Notes under the pieces: model-generated
What the model was told of the DNA's origin: nothing
Database searches by the model: none
Seen by the model: the letters and a program-made list of their open reading frames with translations, nothing else
Made by a program: the position numbers and the translations under genes
Assembly: GCA_037893245.1 (NCBI GenBank)
Contig: JBAIAA010000411.1
Coordinates: forward strand, 49,731-113,730
From: Crossaster papposus
Lineage: Eukaryota > Echinodermata > Asteroidea > Velatida > Solasteridae
DNA length: 64,000 bases
Direction: 5' to 3'
Part shown: positions 12,398 through 24,239 of the stretch, one piece after another
Layout: the number at the start of each line of letters is the position of its first letter
Numbering within the stretch: position 1 is the first letter of the stretch

Positions 12398-14346
12398 CGC
12401 AGTGTTCTGTGTTCAGGATCAGGATCAGGATCAGGGCTGTGATGACTGGCCATTGGTTCTGTGTGTTAATTGGACCGTGTTTGAGTGGGGACAGACAGGG
12501 TGTACACATCACACTTACAGTTGACCAGGGACTGTGTCTTGACAAGCTGTGAGCTAACCAATCAAATAATTGTACATATTGATTTTTGTTGGGTAATTGT
12601 AGGAGACGAATACACTTTGGGGTCTCAGGGGATGCCCAAATTGCGCGGCAAGTTGTTTACCACCTTTCTTGATCTTTTTGTGTGTGAAAGGGGGGGGGGG
12701 GGGGGGGATCCTGCGCAGAATAGAAATAGTAAATTTTGCAAGTCCAAGCTTATGTGTTTTTTTCTCACAAGTGTCCTGTGACAAAGGATATTAGCAGCCC
12801 AGTTATTTGTTTGGTTTGGATTTTGTGGTGTTTTGTTTTGTTTTTTTGGGGTTTTTTTTTTGGGGGGAGGTGATGGTGGTTGTGGGGCAGGGTAGGGGAG
12901 GGGGTGTGATGGGTGGTGGGTCGTGAGTCGTGATTAGGGAAAGGGGGGGGGGGTACATACATGTACATGTGCAGGTACATGGATCATTCTTAGTTTGTTG
13001 GAGGCATTAAAGAAGAAAGTGTGTTCGTTTCTGCATTCAAATAAGGGACGTCGAACAAAAGGGTCGCCCTTACAAACAATAATTCTATGATTTGGGGAAC
13101 AACATTGACTGTCAATGTACACACACAAATTTACCAAATCCATAAAATCTTAGTCATTATAAAATCAAAACTTGTTAAAATTTTACTTCAACTTTGCTCA
13201 AAGTGTCGTGCAAAATAAGACAACTTTAATAACTTCAACGTGTAGCAGTCCTCCTGAATCGAGGCGTGCGATTGCACCCCCACACCATCGCACGCCTAAA
13301 GCTTCCTGAGAAGTGCTAATAATTGCACGCCTGAATTCCACTGTACCGCACACCTCGGCATACATTTACGGCATAATTATACCACATAATTTGTGAAAAA
13401 AGTATGTCATTAAAGAGAAAATGGCTTAACTGTAAACTAACCAAGATCAATATTAGGGGACAAAAATGCTAAGTATTGTTTAGTCTCGGGTTGGACCACA
13501 GAATCACACGCCAGAAAATGTACACGCCTAAAAAAAATCAAGGTGTGCTATTTTCAACACGCCTGTGATTTTCAAAACAGAAGGACTGGTGTAGTCCTTT
13601 TTTAAATTATTAACGTGTACAGGAAAGAACAAAAAGAAAAAAAAAAGAAAAATTCTTCGTTTCTCCTTTCTTTCAAAAAAGAAGAAGGAAAAAAAAAAGC
13701 AAATTAAGTTGAAGTCCCTGACAGTGAAGCAGCTCATTTACATACCGGTACCTACATCCACGAGCATCCCAAATGACAGGCCCCAAAAGAAAACATATCA
13801 ATAAAATTTTCTTTTATAGAGAGACGCACCCCGATATAATTCCTCTCCCCCCCCCCCCCCCCCCCTTCTTAACCTCGGGCAATGCATTGATCAAGTGTTC
13901 GCACTTTGTTGCGACAAAATCACCAAGAGCTGCTACTGACACACATTCAAACAATAGCCAGCCCCCACCACCCACCCCCTCCCCCCCCCCCCCCCCCCCC
14001 CCCCCCCCCATGATTTATCAAGTCGTTTGAGTCACCACTTCAAATAAAAACCTGTGTGGACGTGTACCGTACACTCCATCTAGCAGACTCTAGCAGACTC
14101 ACAGACAATAAAAACTTAACCCCCCAAAAAGGGAAAAAAGAAAAAAAAAGAGCTTTGCTCACTTTCTGGGGCTGGGCCTCTTTTACATACAGCCGCTGTG
14201 TATTCACTGTGATTGGAAAGTCTAAGGCCTGTCGGTAAATGCACTGCGCAGGCTAACCCGTGTTTGCTAAGCACTCGGGCCCGTGTCTGCCATTTACTAC
14301 TACCGGTTGCTACTGTAGAAAAGGGGGGGGGGGGGGAGGGGTGATG
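12398..14346. other. Non-coding stretch with G/C tracts
   Basis: No gene is seen. The stretch holds four AGGATC units at 12414-12436, a G18 run at 12690, a T/G-rich block at 12810-12960, a C18 run near 13848 and a C29 run at 13981-14009. From about 13250 to 13570 the word CACGCCT (or its complement) recurs at uneven spacing. Confidence 0.5.
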
Positions 14347-14350
14347 TTAA

Positions 14351-14515
14351 AGGTAGATACACCATTTGCAGATATCGAAAATATTTACTACCGATTTATT
14401 AAGAAATTTCTTACTTATTTGCAAGTAACTAAATTGATTCTATAGGCATCCGGCAAAATGATTGCGCTAGATATCCTGTAATTATTCCGAAAAATTGAAT
14501 TTATAAATTTTTATA
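14351..14515 (-). mobile_element. Family A MITE, truncated
   Basis: Starts AGGTAGATACACCATTTGC directly after TTAA (14347-14350). It keeps TTTACTACCGATTTATTAAG, GGCATCCGGCAAAATGATTG and AGATATCCTGTAATTATTCC. It loses similarity after the TTATAAA block near 14515, so the other end is missing. Confidence 0.8.
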
Positions 14516-14912
14516 AATCCAGAAACAATTACACATTTTTTGTTTTTAAATCCCATTAATTTGTTACTGGCAATAAAAAAAAAGAAAACAAAAGAAAACA
14601 GGGGCTGTGTTGCCCCTTTAAGACTGTTGTAATGACCATGTTAATGTGTCCTTTTTTTTGGTACCACCTTTTAACTATAATACTGTGCATACAATACATG
14701 CACAGCTAGCTACTGGGTACCTGCAGGCTTGGTTGGAAGTAATCTCTTTATGCAAGTTTGGATTGGCCTTGAGCGACCTCAGTTGACCTCCGTGACCTTA
14801 AACGACCTTTCAGGTCTCAGCACACTACATGTAGCAGCATGATTAGGGTGATTTGTTTGTTAAATGGTGGGAGCTTTTACATTCATCAACATTGGGTGGG
14901 ATTATGTTTTAA

Positions 14913-15325
14913 AGGTTGGATACACCATTGGTAATTGCTTGAATTATCAGGAATGAGTGGGTTGGGGGAGGGGGTTGGGGGAGGGGGTTGGGGGAGGGGG
15001 TTGGGGGAGGGGGTTGGGGGAGGGGGTTGGGGGAGGGGGTTGGGGGAGGGGGTTGGGGGAGGGGGTTGGGGGGGTTGTATTTCATAGTAAATATCGTTTT
15101 AACTGACCTGCCCAAAGTTTTACAATCATGGTTGCTGAGAAAAAAACAAGGACAAAAAAACAAGGACAAAAAAACGGCGTTCATTTTCAACCGCCATCGC
15201 GATTGTGATTTTTTTTTTTTATAAAACTCAATTTTTCAGAACAATTACAGGATGTCTTTCAAATAAGTAGGAGGTTTCTTAATAATTCGATAGTACAAAT
15301 TTGGAATATCTGCAAATGCTGACCT
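14913..15325 (+). mobile_element. Family A MITE carrying an internal minisatellite
   Basis: Flanked by TTAA on both sides (14909-14912 and 15326-15329). The left end is AGGTTGGATACACCATTGG. The right end is degenerate (GCAAATGCTGACCT). At the family position GGGTGGATTTGGGGGGTTG this copy instead has eight tandem 13-bp units (14962-15065). About 50 bp of the consensus between CAGGAT and CTTTCAAATAAG is missing, including the AGCGCAATCAT block. Two open frames here are read-through of the minisatellite. Confidence 0.85.
14962..15065 (+). repeat. 13-bp G-rich minisatellite, 8 units
   Basis: Eight essentially identical copies of TTGGGGGAGGGGG, then TTGGGGGGGTTG. Each unit has two runs of five G, so the array could form G-quadruplexes. 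It lies inside a family A element, where other copies have a single TTTGGGGGGTTG, and so appears to be a local expansion of that motif. Confidence 0.92.
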
Positions 15326-15329
15326 TTAA

Positions 15330-16208
15330 AGATTGTTCAAAAGCTTTTCTGGCAATAGTACAGAATGGGGAATTGCTCTGCCTATTAGGAAGTTGGTTTC
15401 ATTTAAACAGTAAATGAATTCGACCTTTGAATTGAGTATCCTTTCATTGATTTTGAAGTACGAGCATAATCAGTCTGGTCCTTTGTGCTCAATTGTTGAC
15501 AAAACAAATATTTTCAAAAAAAATTATGCATTATTCCTTAACTGCCAAACCATTTAAAAAATGGTTCTCGGGCAAATCATATGTAATCAGCATCACAAAA
15601 TTTTGTATTTTGTATTTCATTTTTTTAAATTTTATATACGAATTGCGGTGAAATTGCTTAAAAGACAGTGGGATTAAAAAGTTATTCTGCCAATGCTTTT
15701 AAGAACACTGGTAAAGAAGTAGACTGGGGAAAAAAAAACCCAAAAAGTAAAACTGAAACTTTAAGGCCATTCTTGCTCTGTAACAAAGACATTTTGGATG
15801 AGATGTTTATCTCCTTCAGCGTGAAGTAGACACGCACGCTACGCTACGCTACGCATCGCAACACATCAGCGAGAGGCATTAGGACTTTGGGACCTTCGGT
15901 ATCCCGGGGAGGTGACGCCCTGGGCACTTTGTTGGGTTAATGTTTCATTTCGGCTGTCAATGTGCCTAATGGTACTCCGAATCGTGACTCACCCATTTCA
16001 AACGAAATTTTAAGAGATAATAAAAAACGGTTGCATCAGGCCATGTTTTTAAGGTTGGTATGTACACCATTTGCTTGGGCTGTGATTTTTGAAAATGAAC
16101 GGATTTGGGATTCATATTTTATAGCAAATACTGTGACGCTGACCTGTTTTTAAAAGTTTTGTGTACATAGGTACTGACAAAAAAAACTAGAAAAAACATT
16201 GTTTTTTT
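15330..16208. other. Non-coding stretch
   Basis: No gene is seen. The stretch is AT-rich with a short run of ACGCT pentamers at 15834-15853. A 63-codon frame near 15962 has no recognisable similarity. Confidence 0.45.
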
Positions 16209-16284
16209 GTAGTCTGGTTCCTTCAGACGACACCCGAGTAATTTATAGAAGTGGGATAATCATCAGGTTAGGAAACCAGACTAG
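16209..16284. repeat. Short foldback element
   Basis: The left arm TAGTCTGGTTCCTTC and right arm TTAGGAAACCAGACTA are complementary around a loop of about 45 nt. A similar TAGTCTGGTTCCTAG word and a TTAGGTTAGG word recur at 42858-42920, which suggests a small dispersed family. Confidence 0.5.
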
Positions 16285-16577
16285 TTGGCTCGCACCCATT
16301 CACGGACGTGTAACCGTATTGAATGTGGACACCGTGTAACTATTGCGTTTGAAGAATCCGGATGACAGGGGGGACGTGAAGCCAATTTTTCATAGAATGC
16401 CGGTCAGGATTGAGACATTTGAGGTTGTAAGAAAATGGTCATACCGTATGTACATGTACATACGAATGCTACTTCAATTGATTTTCACGAAGCTTGTAAA
16501 TGTACATTTATTACACAACAAACTCATCGGTCCTCATGTACAACATGTGGGGAAAATATACATTCTTGCGACGAAGA

Positions 16578-16801
16578 TACATGTACATGTACATGTACAT
16601 GTACATGTACATGTACATGTACATGTACATGTACATGTACATGTACATGTACATGTACATGTACATGTACATGTACATGTACATGTACATGTACATGTAC
16701 ATGTACATGTACATGTACATGTACATGTACATGTACATGTACATGTACATGTACATGTACATGTACATGTACATGTACATGTACATGTACATGTACATGT
16801 A
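16578..16801. repeat. TACATG hexanucleotide array, 37 units
   Basis: About 37 perfect head-to-tail copies of the self-complementary hexamer TACATG/CATGTA. Both strands read the same, so open frames of up to 165 codons appear on both strands in several frames and none is a gene. The array can form a cruciform. Shorter versions (2-4 units) occur all over the window. Confidence 0.97.
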
Positions 16802-16843
16802 TCAACAAATTTGGGTTACCGCCAACCTAAGGCCAGATAGAGG

Positions 16844-16915
16844 TACAATGTAGCTCAGTTGGTAGAGCACTGCATCGTAAATCCGGTGGTTGCAGGTTCA
16901 AGCCCCGCTCTATGT
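16844..16915 (+). pseudogene. tRNA-like sequence (degenerate tRNA or SINE head)
   Basis: Both internal RNA polymerase III promoter words are present. The A box is TAGCTCAGTTGG (16851-16862) and the B box GGTTCAAGCCC (16895-16905). The D arm (GCTC/GAGC) and T arm (one A-C mismatch) fold, and the layout resembles a threonine tRNA with a CGT anticodon. The anticodon stem is mismatched, the loop lacks the invariant U33 in register, and the acceptor stem does not pair properly. I therefore read it as a tRNA pseudogene or the head of a SINE. Sequence after 16915 shows no SINE tail. Confidence 0.6.
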
Positions 16916-16919
16916 TAAA

Positions 16920-19480
16920 TTCTGAGAAATGAGAATATGGCGGACTCACAAGCAACGTGTAACATCATCTGTACATGTTAGTGCTGGAATTTAAAACCCA
17001 ATTTGTTAATATTTCGGTTTTAATTCTACTATTCGGTTTCGATTTAGAAAACTGAATATTCAAAACCAACCCCAAAAAGTTTAGTCTTCCATTTTTGTGT
17101 GACACAGGCTGAAGAAGACAATTGTAACATCTTCCAATTTGCTCCATGGTCTCCGATTGTACAAGTGGTTTCATCATTAGCCTGCCCATTTGACTTATTT
17201 GTGAGTTCCCATTCATTTTCACCCACATCACAGCTCTGGGGTGTTTTTTTGTAAAGACCCAGTGGTCACTGAATCCTCCCCACTATAACCAGTCATTGAG
17301 AGGGCATTTCTTGTGGCACCTTACTCATTCCTTTTTTGCTGGTATGATTCTAAACAAATTAGGATCTATAACCGGGTTTCGATATCTCCGATTTCTCCCA
17401 CCACTAGTACATGTAACTTCAAATTCCCTCATCGTAACACAAATAAATGACCAAACAACTATTGGCATTAATGCGAATATGACTCAGACAATCAAGTGTT
17501 TACATTCTTTTTTTGCTTTTTTTTTTTTATAAACGCTGCTTCTCAAAACTGTCCGCAGAAAAAAACACTTTGGTGTTTTTGTGTGTGTGGTTTTTTTTTT
17601 ATCTCTAAAATTGAGCTGCGATGTTTCATTCATGAGACTGTGAACCGACATGGTGAATTCTCATCAATTTTACGGCAAAGTGACTCACATTATCAAAAGT
17701 GGACTTGAGGGGGGAAAAGAAGAAGAAAAAAAAGGGGGGGAAAAAAGATAGAAAAAAAAAGATGGATTTTCTTCACTTTCAGACTGCATTTCTGTCGGAG
17801 GATTCTTCAAACAAATTGGAGGATTAGGATTCTTGTTATAAAGGCTTTAAGGGGGGGGGGGGGACCAGAGATTCGCGATGTCTGTCTCATCCACTACCGT
17901 TTGTTTCCAGAGGCAGTTTATAGAGAAATTATTAGTTATCTTTTTCCCAAAATTATTTCAGAGATTGTTATCCTTCCAATTTAAAGAATATAGACATTTT
18001 CACAGTTTACATGTAGAACCATTCATTTAAATCTGTGTTCCAAGCACTTTATAAAGGCAAAATTCCCCAAGTTTTTGTGAATTTCCCCCTGATATTTGTT
18101 TTCTCTAAATTTTCTAAAAGTTTTCATTGACAAAAATAAATGTCACTTTACAAAAAATGAGGTTGATGAACAGAAGTAGGCCGACATGTACATACATGAA
18201 CCGGTATATGTATGATTTAAAAAACAAAACAAACATACCTACAAAATGAGTGGTATTTGAACACACAAATCAAGATCGAAAATACACATTCATGTACTGG
18301 GTGAAGAACAAACAACCCCTAGTCAACAACAGCATGATCATGTTGGGCTCTTTGCCAACTCTCTTTCAAGCACTCCCCAGGTGGGTGATAACAACCCTCC
18401 CCCCACCAGCAGTTTTATAACACAGCTCTTGGGGCAGGGGGAGCGAGGGGGGTTGTTAAACAGAAGTGGGTTTTTTATTGGTCGGTCTGTCTGGCAGTTC
18501 TAAAACGAAGGGCAAGGCTGCGTTTTAATGTTCAGACCACCTGGCCAAACTAATCATTAAATCTAGAAGTGAATTTCAACAGCACAACATTTTGTTGTTG
18601 TGCAATGTGCGCGCGGGGCAATCTTCCCATCAACAGATCCAGACTTCTTATTTTGCCCAAACCACTACACCACCGCCTCTCCCTCCTTCCCTTCCCCTCT
18701 TTCGCTCGTCCCAACTACACCCTGAGGACTCTTGTGAGCTTCTAACCCCGGTTTTAATTTACACTCGGCAGTGTCACCCCCCAGTGGTTTTTGCCAGCTA
18801 CGCCGTGAATGCCCCTACGTGCTGGGAAAGCTACTTTTTTCGTCCCAGTTTTATTTTGTTGGCAATATGCTCCGTAGGAACACACCGTCTGTCCTAGGCT
18901 GTTTGACAGGGTTTGACAGGTCGTCAAGGGGGACATCTCAGACGTGCAGGTAGAACAGTTTTTGTCCACCTGCCGACAACAAAACCACTTCTCTTTTAAT
19001 CTTTCGACCTTTTTTTTTGTACGTCTCTCCCAAAAATAATTAAAGACTTTACACCCCCCCCCCCCCAACCATCAAAATGGAAAAACAATTTACAAAAACT
19101 ATCAAATTTATTATATAAAATACCTGTGAAAAATAACCACAAACGTCCTGTGAAATCGTGGCAGCTATCGTACGGTAGTGTGCCATCATTTTCAAGATTT
19201 AAGGATTTTTACATCACTTTCCAATGATGAACCAGCGAAGAGAACTACAAAAATACACAGCTTTCACAATTTATTTATGTGAATAAAACTATTCTCCTGC
19301 GTCCTATGAAATAATGGCACCTAGTGGGCTGTCATTTTCAAGATAAATAATTGTGCATCACTTTCCACTGATGGTCGACCAACAATCGTAAAATAAAAAC
19401 CAGTTTTTGTTGTTTTAATACTGCCCCCAATATACCACGCACTTAATATCACATCTGTTTGCATTCAGTTACATGTATAC
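16920..19480. other. Non-coding stretch
   Basis: No gene is recognised. The stretch includes T runs near 17520, a purine-rich block (17705-17765), G runs (17849-17862) and pyrimidine-rich DNA at 18660-18730. A 101-codon frame at 18592 has no known similarity. The two blocks 19134-19220 and 19290-19400 share words (GTCCTATGAAAT, CATTTTCAAGAT, ATCACTTTCCA) and look like an old direct repeat about 165 bp apart. Confidence 0.5.
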
Positions 19481-19483
19481 TCA

Positions 19484-19876
19484 AGGTATAATACACCATT
19501 TGCAGATATATCAAACATTTTTACTACCAAATTATCAAGAAATATCTTACTGATTTGAAAGTGAATAATGATCCAAGGCGTCCAGCAAAATTATTGCCCT
19601 ACGGTAGATATCCTTGTAATTGTTCTGAAAAATTGAATTTTATAAAAAAAACTTAAACAAAAAACGCTATCGCCGAAAAACAAGAGCAACAAGAACAACA
19701 AGACCAGGTTGAAAACGAACGCTTTTTTTCTTGCTTTTTTTTCTTGGCATCCATGATGGTAAAACTTCAGACAGGTACGGTGAAGTTAAATGATATTTAC
19801 ATGTACTATAAAATACAACCCTCCAAACCCACTTATTCTTGATAATTCAAGCAATCACCAATGGTGTATTCTACCT
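19484..19876 (-). mobile_element. Family A MITE, full-length divergent copy
   Basis: Starts GGTATAATACACCATTTGC after TCAA and ends TGGTGTATTCTACCT before TTAA (19877-19880). All main internal blocks are present. Three additions relative to other copies lie at or near TA: CGGTA in GCCCTACGGTAGATAT (19600-19607), CATGTA in TATTTACATGTACTATAA (19798-19805), and ACGGT after GACAGGT at about 19775. The CAACAAGA words near 19687-19710 are also expanded. Confidence 0.83.
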
Positions 19877-19880
19877 TTAA

Positions 19881-21078
19881 GAAATCTGGTTCTCTGACCT
19901 GACAATTTATTAGAAATTGGAAACCTACCGGTATTCTGTAAACCATATAAAAGCTACTTTCCTTGCCCCCCCCCCCCCCCCCCCCAATTCTCTTTTGAAT
20001 TAGATTTTAAAGCCACTTTAACATCTTTTGTGACTGAAATTTAAAAAAACAAAATTGGCTAGTTTAGGAGGCTTGAAATTTATCGCAAAACATATTAGGA
20101 AAAATGAAGTTCTCCCCTTTAAAAAAAATTAAATCGTTATTGTGCGTGTACCGGTACATGTATGAATCATCAATTGTTCTTTTTACTGTTAAGAAGGCGC
20201 CATCATTTAAAGTAATCTGCCCCCCAAAAAAACACCCAAAATCTATATTCACCATATTAAATAAACTACCCTCTTCTCAAATGTTTGAATTATTGAAGTA
20301 TGTGGCGCCACGGAAGCCAGTTCTCGCCCTTATCATTGACAGGTGGTTTGATTTTGAGCAAACTGGCTTGGGGGGGGGGGGGGGGGGGGGGGGGGTGTAG
20401 GGCGGGCGAAGAGAAAGACAACACAAACATTATCCCTCTAGTCTGTCTGGTACATGTACCTGTAACATGCAGCAAACGACAGGCAAACTTATCTCGTACA
20501 GAGAGTACATGTAGTTGACTCAGTTGACTCAAAAATGCCAATCATCTTTCGTTGCTTCTAAACAAACAATGCAGTGCCCGTTTTAAATGCAGCACATGTT
20601 CTCATGACAAATCAATAGACAGATTTGTGGGTTTTTTTGTTCCCAACACAAATGAAAATATATCAAGTCATCTCAATTACGGTCTGGCAGTGGAAGTTCC
20701 GAGGGTCGCGCAGCACAAGCACAAGAACAAAAAATATCAGGGACCGATTTGAAGAGCCCCACCGGAACGAACTGCAAAGTCACTGTGACTTTATTATTGT
20801 ACTGCACAAAGGGTCACTTATTGGCGCCCTCTGTTGTTTAAATGCAGAGAGTGGCAGGCAAGAAAGTGTCCAGCTTAGAGAGTGTAGTTTGTTGTGATGA
20901 CAGAAGTACCGGTAGTACCTACATACCGGTACATGTACATGCAATACATTGTGAAAAATTGACATTAATACATTTATTCACTTGTAACGGTATTTCAGGT
21001 ACATTGTTTGGCTAATTACCCTTAACTTTAAACTTGAATGTACGGTCTATTCTGTGTGTTGTTATTTTAAAGCATTCA
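19881..21078. other. Non-coding stretch
   Basis: No gene is seen. The stretch holds a C19 run (19967-19985) and a G26 run (20370-20395). At 20823-20838 GGCGCCCTCTGTTG resembles a CTCF-type core on the minus strand. Open frames of 66-98 codons are unsupported. Confidence 0.45.
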
Positions 21079-21260
21079 TCAAGTGATGTCACTGCGAGGC
21101 CCGACGAGGTAAAAACCTTTTGTTGGAACGAAAAATGAGAAAAGTAAACAATAGGCTCAATTATCACCCTTTGTAACATGTGAAACGTACGGTAGACCTA
21201 ATGTATTTTTCACATGTTTTGTTCCAACAAAAGGTTTTTATGTCTCCGGGCCTCACAGTG
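21079..21260. repeat. Foldback element with 48-bp arms
   Basis: The left arm (21079-21128, CACTGCGAGGCCCGACG through AAAAACCTTTTGTTGGAAC) is complementary to the right arm (21211-21260, GTTCCAACAAAAGGTTTTT through CGGGCCTCACAGTG). A loop of about 80 nt separates them. Identity between arms is about 85-90 per cent by eye. No coding sequence; likely a MITE. Confidence 0.75.
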
Positions 21261-21291
21261 TGTAGAAGTACTACAATTTCCTCACAACAAG

Positions 21292-21531
21292 GGCCAATTT
21301 CATAGACCTGCTAAGCACAACAATTTGCTTAGCACAAAAAAGTCTTGCTCATTAAAAACAGGTTACCAGCCAAAATTCTACAGGTTTTTCATGCCAAGCC
21401 AAAAACAAGCCGATTATCAATCGAAAACTAATAAAGATCACGTGAAAATTTGGTCTGTAATCTTGTTTTTGCCAAAGACAAATTTTCATGCTAAGCAAAT
21501 TGTTGTACTTAGCAGCTCTATGAAATTGGCC
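21292..21531. repeat. Family G inverted-repeat element, copy 2
   Basis: Starts GGCCAATTTCATAGACCTGC and ends GCAGCTCTATGAAATTGGCC, so the ends pair. The interior has CTAAGCACAACAATTTGCTTAGCAC and the TTACCAGCC word, as in the copies at 461 and 47948. Length is 240 bp, identical to copy 1. The open frames on both strands are repeat read-through. Confidence 0.78.
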
Positions 21532-22325
21532 CCAGGTTTTTGACATAATAAGAACACTGTGGCAGAATGACCCATTATATCTGTTTTTGACATCTTAGGA
21601 ACGGATTACTCGGAACGCAAAGGGCATTTGTTACTCCCTTTTTTAGTCTTCTAGTTTGGCCACAAGACTACCGAGCGCTACAAACCCACCACAATTTTGT
21701 GCTGAAAGAGCAACACAGTCTAGCACTGACACGGCCAAATTCCCTGACTATTGCCTGACTATTTCCCCCGACTTTTCCTCGACTTTCCATAACTTCAAAA
21801 TTCCAATAATAACTAGTCAACTCCGGTAATTACATAATGCAAAAGGCCAACGAAACGCCTGAAAAACTTCATAACCTAAAGTCCAAACCCTAAATCGAGT
21901 CGTTTCTCTCCAATTATACAGTGCACTTCAAGTCTGGGCGGCCACCGAAAAAAATTGAGTGAGTCTTCGGTGTTGCCACAGCCCTGCGTCTACTAAAACC
22001 AGCCAGGCCAGCTGAAAACGCTGTCTGCCGGCACAGAATTATCTCCTGCCCTTTCAGCAAAAACAGTGTCCCGCCCCGGACAAAAACATCACTCTACACT
22101 AATGCCCAGGTAGGGGTACCAAAATGTCAGTCACCTTTTTTACCCCCTTTTTTTTTCCAGAAGGGAAACCAGACGGACTGAAAACAGAGGGAATGATGAC
22201 AGAAATTTAGGAAGAAATTTGAGACAGGTAAAAATGGAAATACTTTGTAAAGGGGCACTTCTCGTTGCTGTATTTCGTATAAACACCACAGATTCTTTTT
22301 TTTTGTTTTCATTGGGAAAGGGTGG

Positions 22326-22371
22326 GTGCTAAGCAATCCTTTTTTGCTTAGCAGCTTCGTGAAATTAGCCC
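22326..22371. repeat. Family G end fragment
   Basis: GTGCTAAGCAATCC, then TTTGCTTAGCAGC and GTGAAATTAGCCC, matches the right end of family G. Only about 46 bp is preserved. Confidence 0.5.
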
Positions 22372-23765
22372 AGATGACATCAATGCTTACTTCCTTCATT
22401 TTTAACTGTTACATTTCGGGTCTCCCAAAAAAGAAAAAAAACAAAAAAAAGAGAAAAAAAGTAGGTCAGAGGCAACAAGGTTTGCGGAGGAACATCCCAC
22501 AAGTCAGTGACTTGCTATAAAAAAAACCGTCTGTCACATCCGCCAGGTTGTTGACTAGCCCTCAGGAATAAAATCCAAGTCTATTCTAGATTCCAAACTT
22601 AGATGAATCAGTGTGCGAGGCGAGGCAAGGGGAAGGGGAGGAGGAAAAACATCAGACAACTTTTCTTGTTCTTTTCTCCTTTCATCTATTCCTAGCTTTT
22701 TCTCCCCCGACCCTCCTCGCCCCACTCAATTCAAGCGTCTAAAATGACAAAATCAGATTTAACGCTGCACGGACCCCGACGCAAACAAATTCCCTGTCAA
22801 CGTTTTTTTCTTCTTTTTTTTCTCTTACCCCCCTTCTTTGTTCGGCTGCGTATCCAGGGAACGAGGGGAAAATCAGGAGATAGGTTATTCACATCGTCAC
22901 AAATAAAACAAGTGCACGAACGACGACCCTACATTTTGTTCTCCTCGGTCTATCGTTCGGCGCTCTTTGGAGAATTGACTCTTGGGGTTGTTCAGTGAGC
23001 CAACATAAGAAAGAAAGAAGAAAAAAACCCACCAAATGTGCGAAAAAACGCGGCAATCTAATTAATGTGAGATTTGCGAGGACTCTGGGACACATTCTTG
23101 ACGAGATGGGACAGAATTAAAAAAGAGGTAGTTTCGGAAGAAGAACACGATTAGAGAGTGGGAACAAAACAAAAGAGGAAGGGGAAGGTGGGGGGGGGGG
23201 GGGGGTAGCAGCCTGCGCTGTTTCAGACACGCTGTAATATGCGTGCCGTCGGGGATGCGCAGGATCACACGCATTATGGGATGGATTGTCGACAGGTGGA
23301 AGAGGCTTGTTGCTATTGCTGGAGGGGCCGACACGAGCCACCGACAGAGAACGGCCATAAGCTCGGCGAGACCACAACGGTAGGCCCGTGAATTATGGAT
23401 GTTTCAATCGGAAAAAGAAAGAGACGAGCTGCTTTTGGGGTGTGTTTTTTTTTTTTTGGACAGTAATCTGTCAATGATGCGACTTGTACTACAAATTCGC
23501 TGCCTCATGAATCTTAGATTAGCTTGGCTGCCACTCTTAATAAAACAAAAATTACAAATCTCCTAGGATAAAAAATAAGAAAATGAATTTAACGTGTACA
23601 AATGTTTTTTGTGTGTGTGTGTGTGTGTGCAAGGATGAACCTTAATCCCGCTAAATCCTTCTTCATTAATTTCGTGATTATGGTCGAGGCAGTGCCGATG
23701 ATATCCAGAAGCAATGCAGATGATTTCAAGCATTATCTAGACGTAAATTAATACATGGCTTTAAA
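22372..23765. other. Non-coding stretch
   Basis: No gene is recognised. The stretch holds pyrimidine-rich tracts near 22660-22730, a G18 run near 23190, and a GT repeat at 23610-23629. The minus-strand frames at 23062-23377 pass through the G/C tract and are not convincing. Confidence 0.45.
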
Positions 23766-24236
23766 AGGTACATGTAGGATGTAACCATTGGTAAATGTTT
23801 GAACTATCATGAATGGGTGGATTTGGGGGGTTGTATGTTATAGCAAATATCATTTAACCAGTTCGCGCCGGATGACGTACCGGTATATAAACGCAAAGTT
23901 TTCCCCAGATTCAAAACGGGTGACGCATAAACACGCCACAAGCAAGGCCGGAAATGTCTGTCAGCAGCAAGCAAGGCCGGAAATGCGTGGGTGTGCTTCC
24001 CAACACTATCAGTCTGAACCCGCTTTGGATCGAGTTTCGTTAAAAATAATCCCGCCCTTCGGCTCGGTGATGTTAAAATAATCCCGGCGCGAACTGGTTA
24101 ACTGACCTGTCCGAAGTTTTACAATTATGGATGATGAGAAAAGCAAAGAAAAATGGCGTTCGTTTTCAACCGGCGTCGGGCAGTAGTTCTTATTTTGTTC
24201 TTTTTTCTTTTTATTTCGATCGCCGTCCGGTTAGAG
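23766..24236 (+). mobile_element. Family A MITE split by a family B element
   Basis: The left part is 23766-23857, with end AAGGTACATGTAGGATG and a CATGTA addition. The right part is 24098-24236, resuming at TTAACTGACCTGTCCGAAG. The interruption is a complete B element placed at the internal TTAA of family A. The copy is truncated near 24236 after GATCGCCGTCCGG; its right end is absent. Confidence 0.85.
23858..24097 (+). mobile_element. Family B TTAA-type MITE, nested in family A
   Basis: A 240-bp complete copy with perfect inverted ends CCAGTTCGCGCCGG and CCGGCGCGAACTGG, flanked by TTAA at 23854-23857 and 24098-24101. Compared with the copy at 3865 it has CCGGTA added in GACGTACCGGTATATAAAC. 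Perfect ends and perfect duplication point to a fairly young insertion. Confidence 0.92.
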
Positions 24237-24239
24237 TAT

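Noticed and set aside
16343-16853. Long open frames (up to 165 codons) with VHVH, MYMY or CTCT repeats
   Set aside because: They are translations of the TACATG array in all frames; no unique domain and no codon signal.
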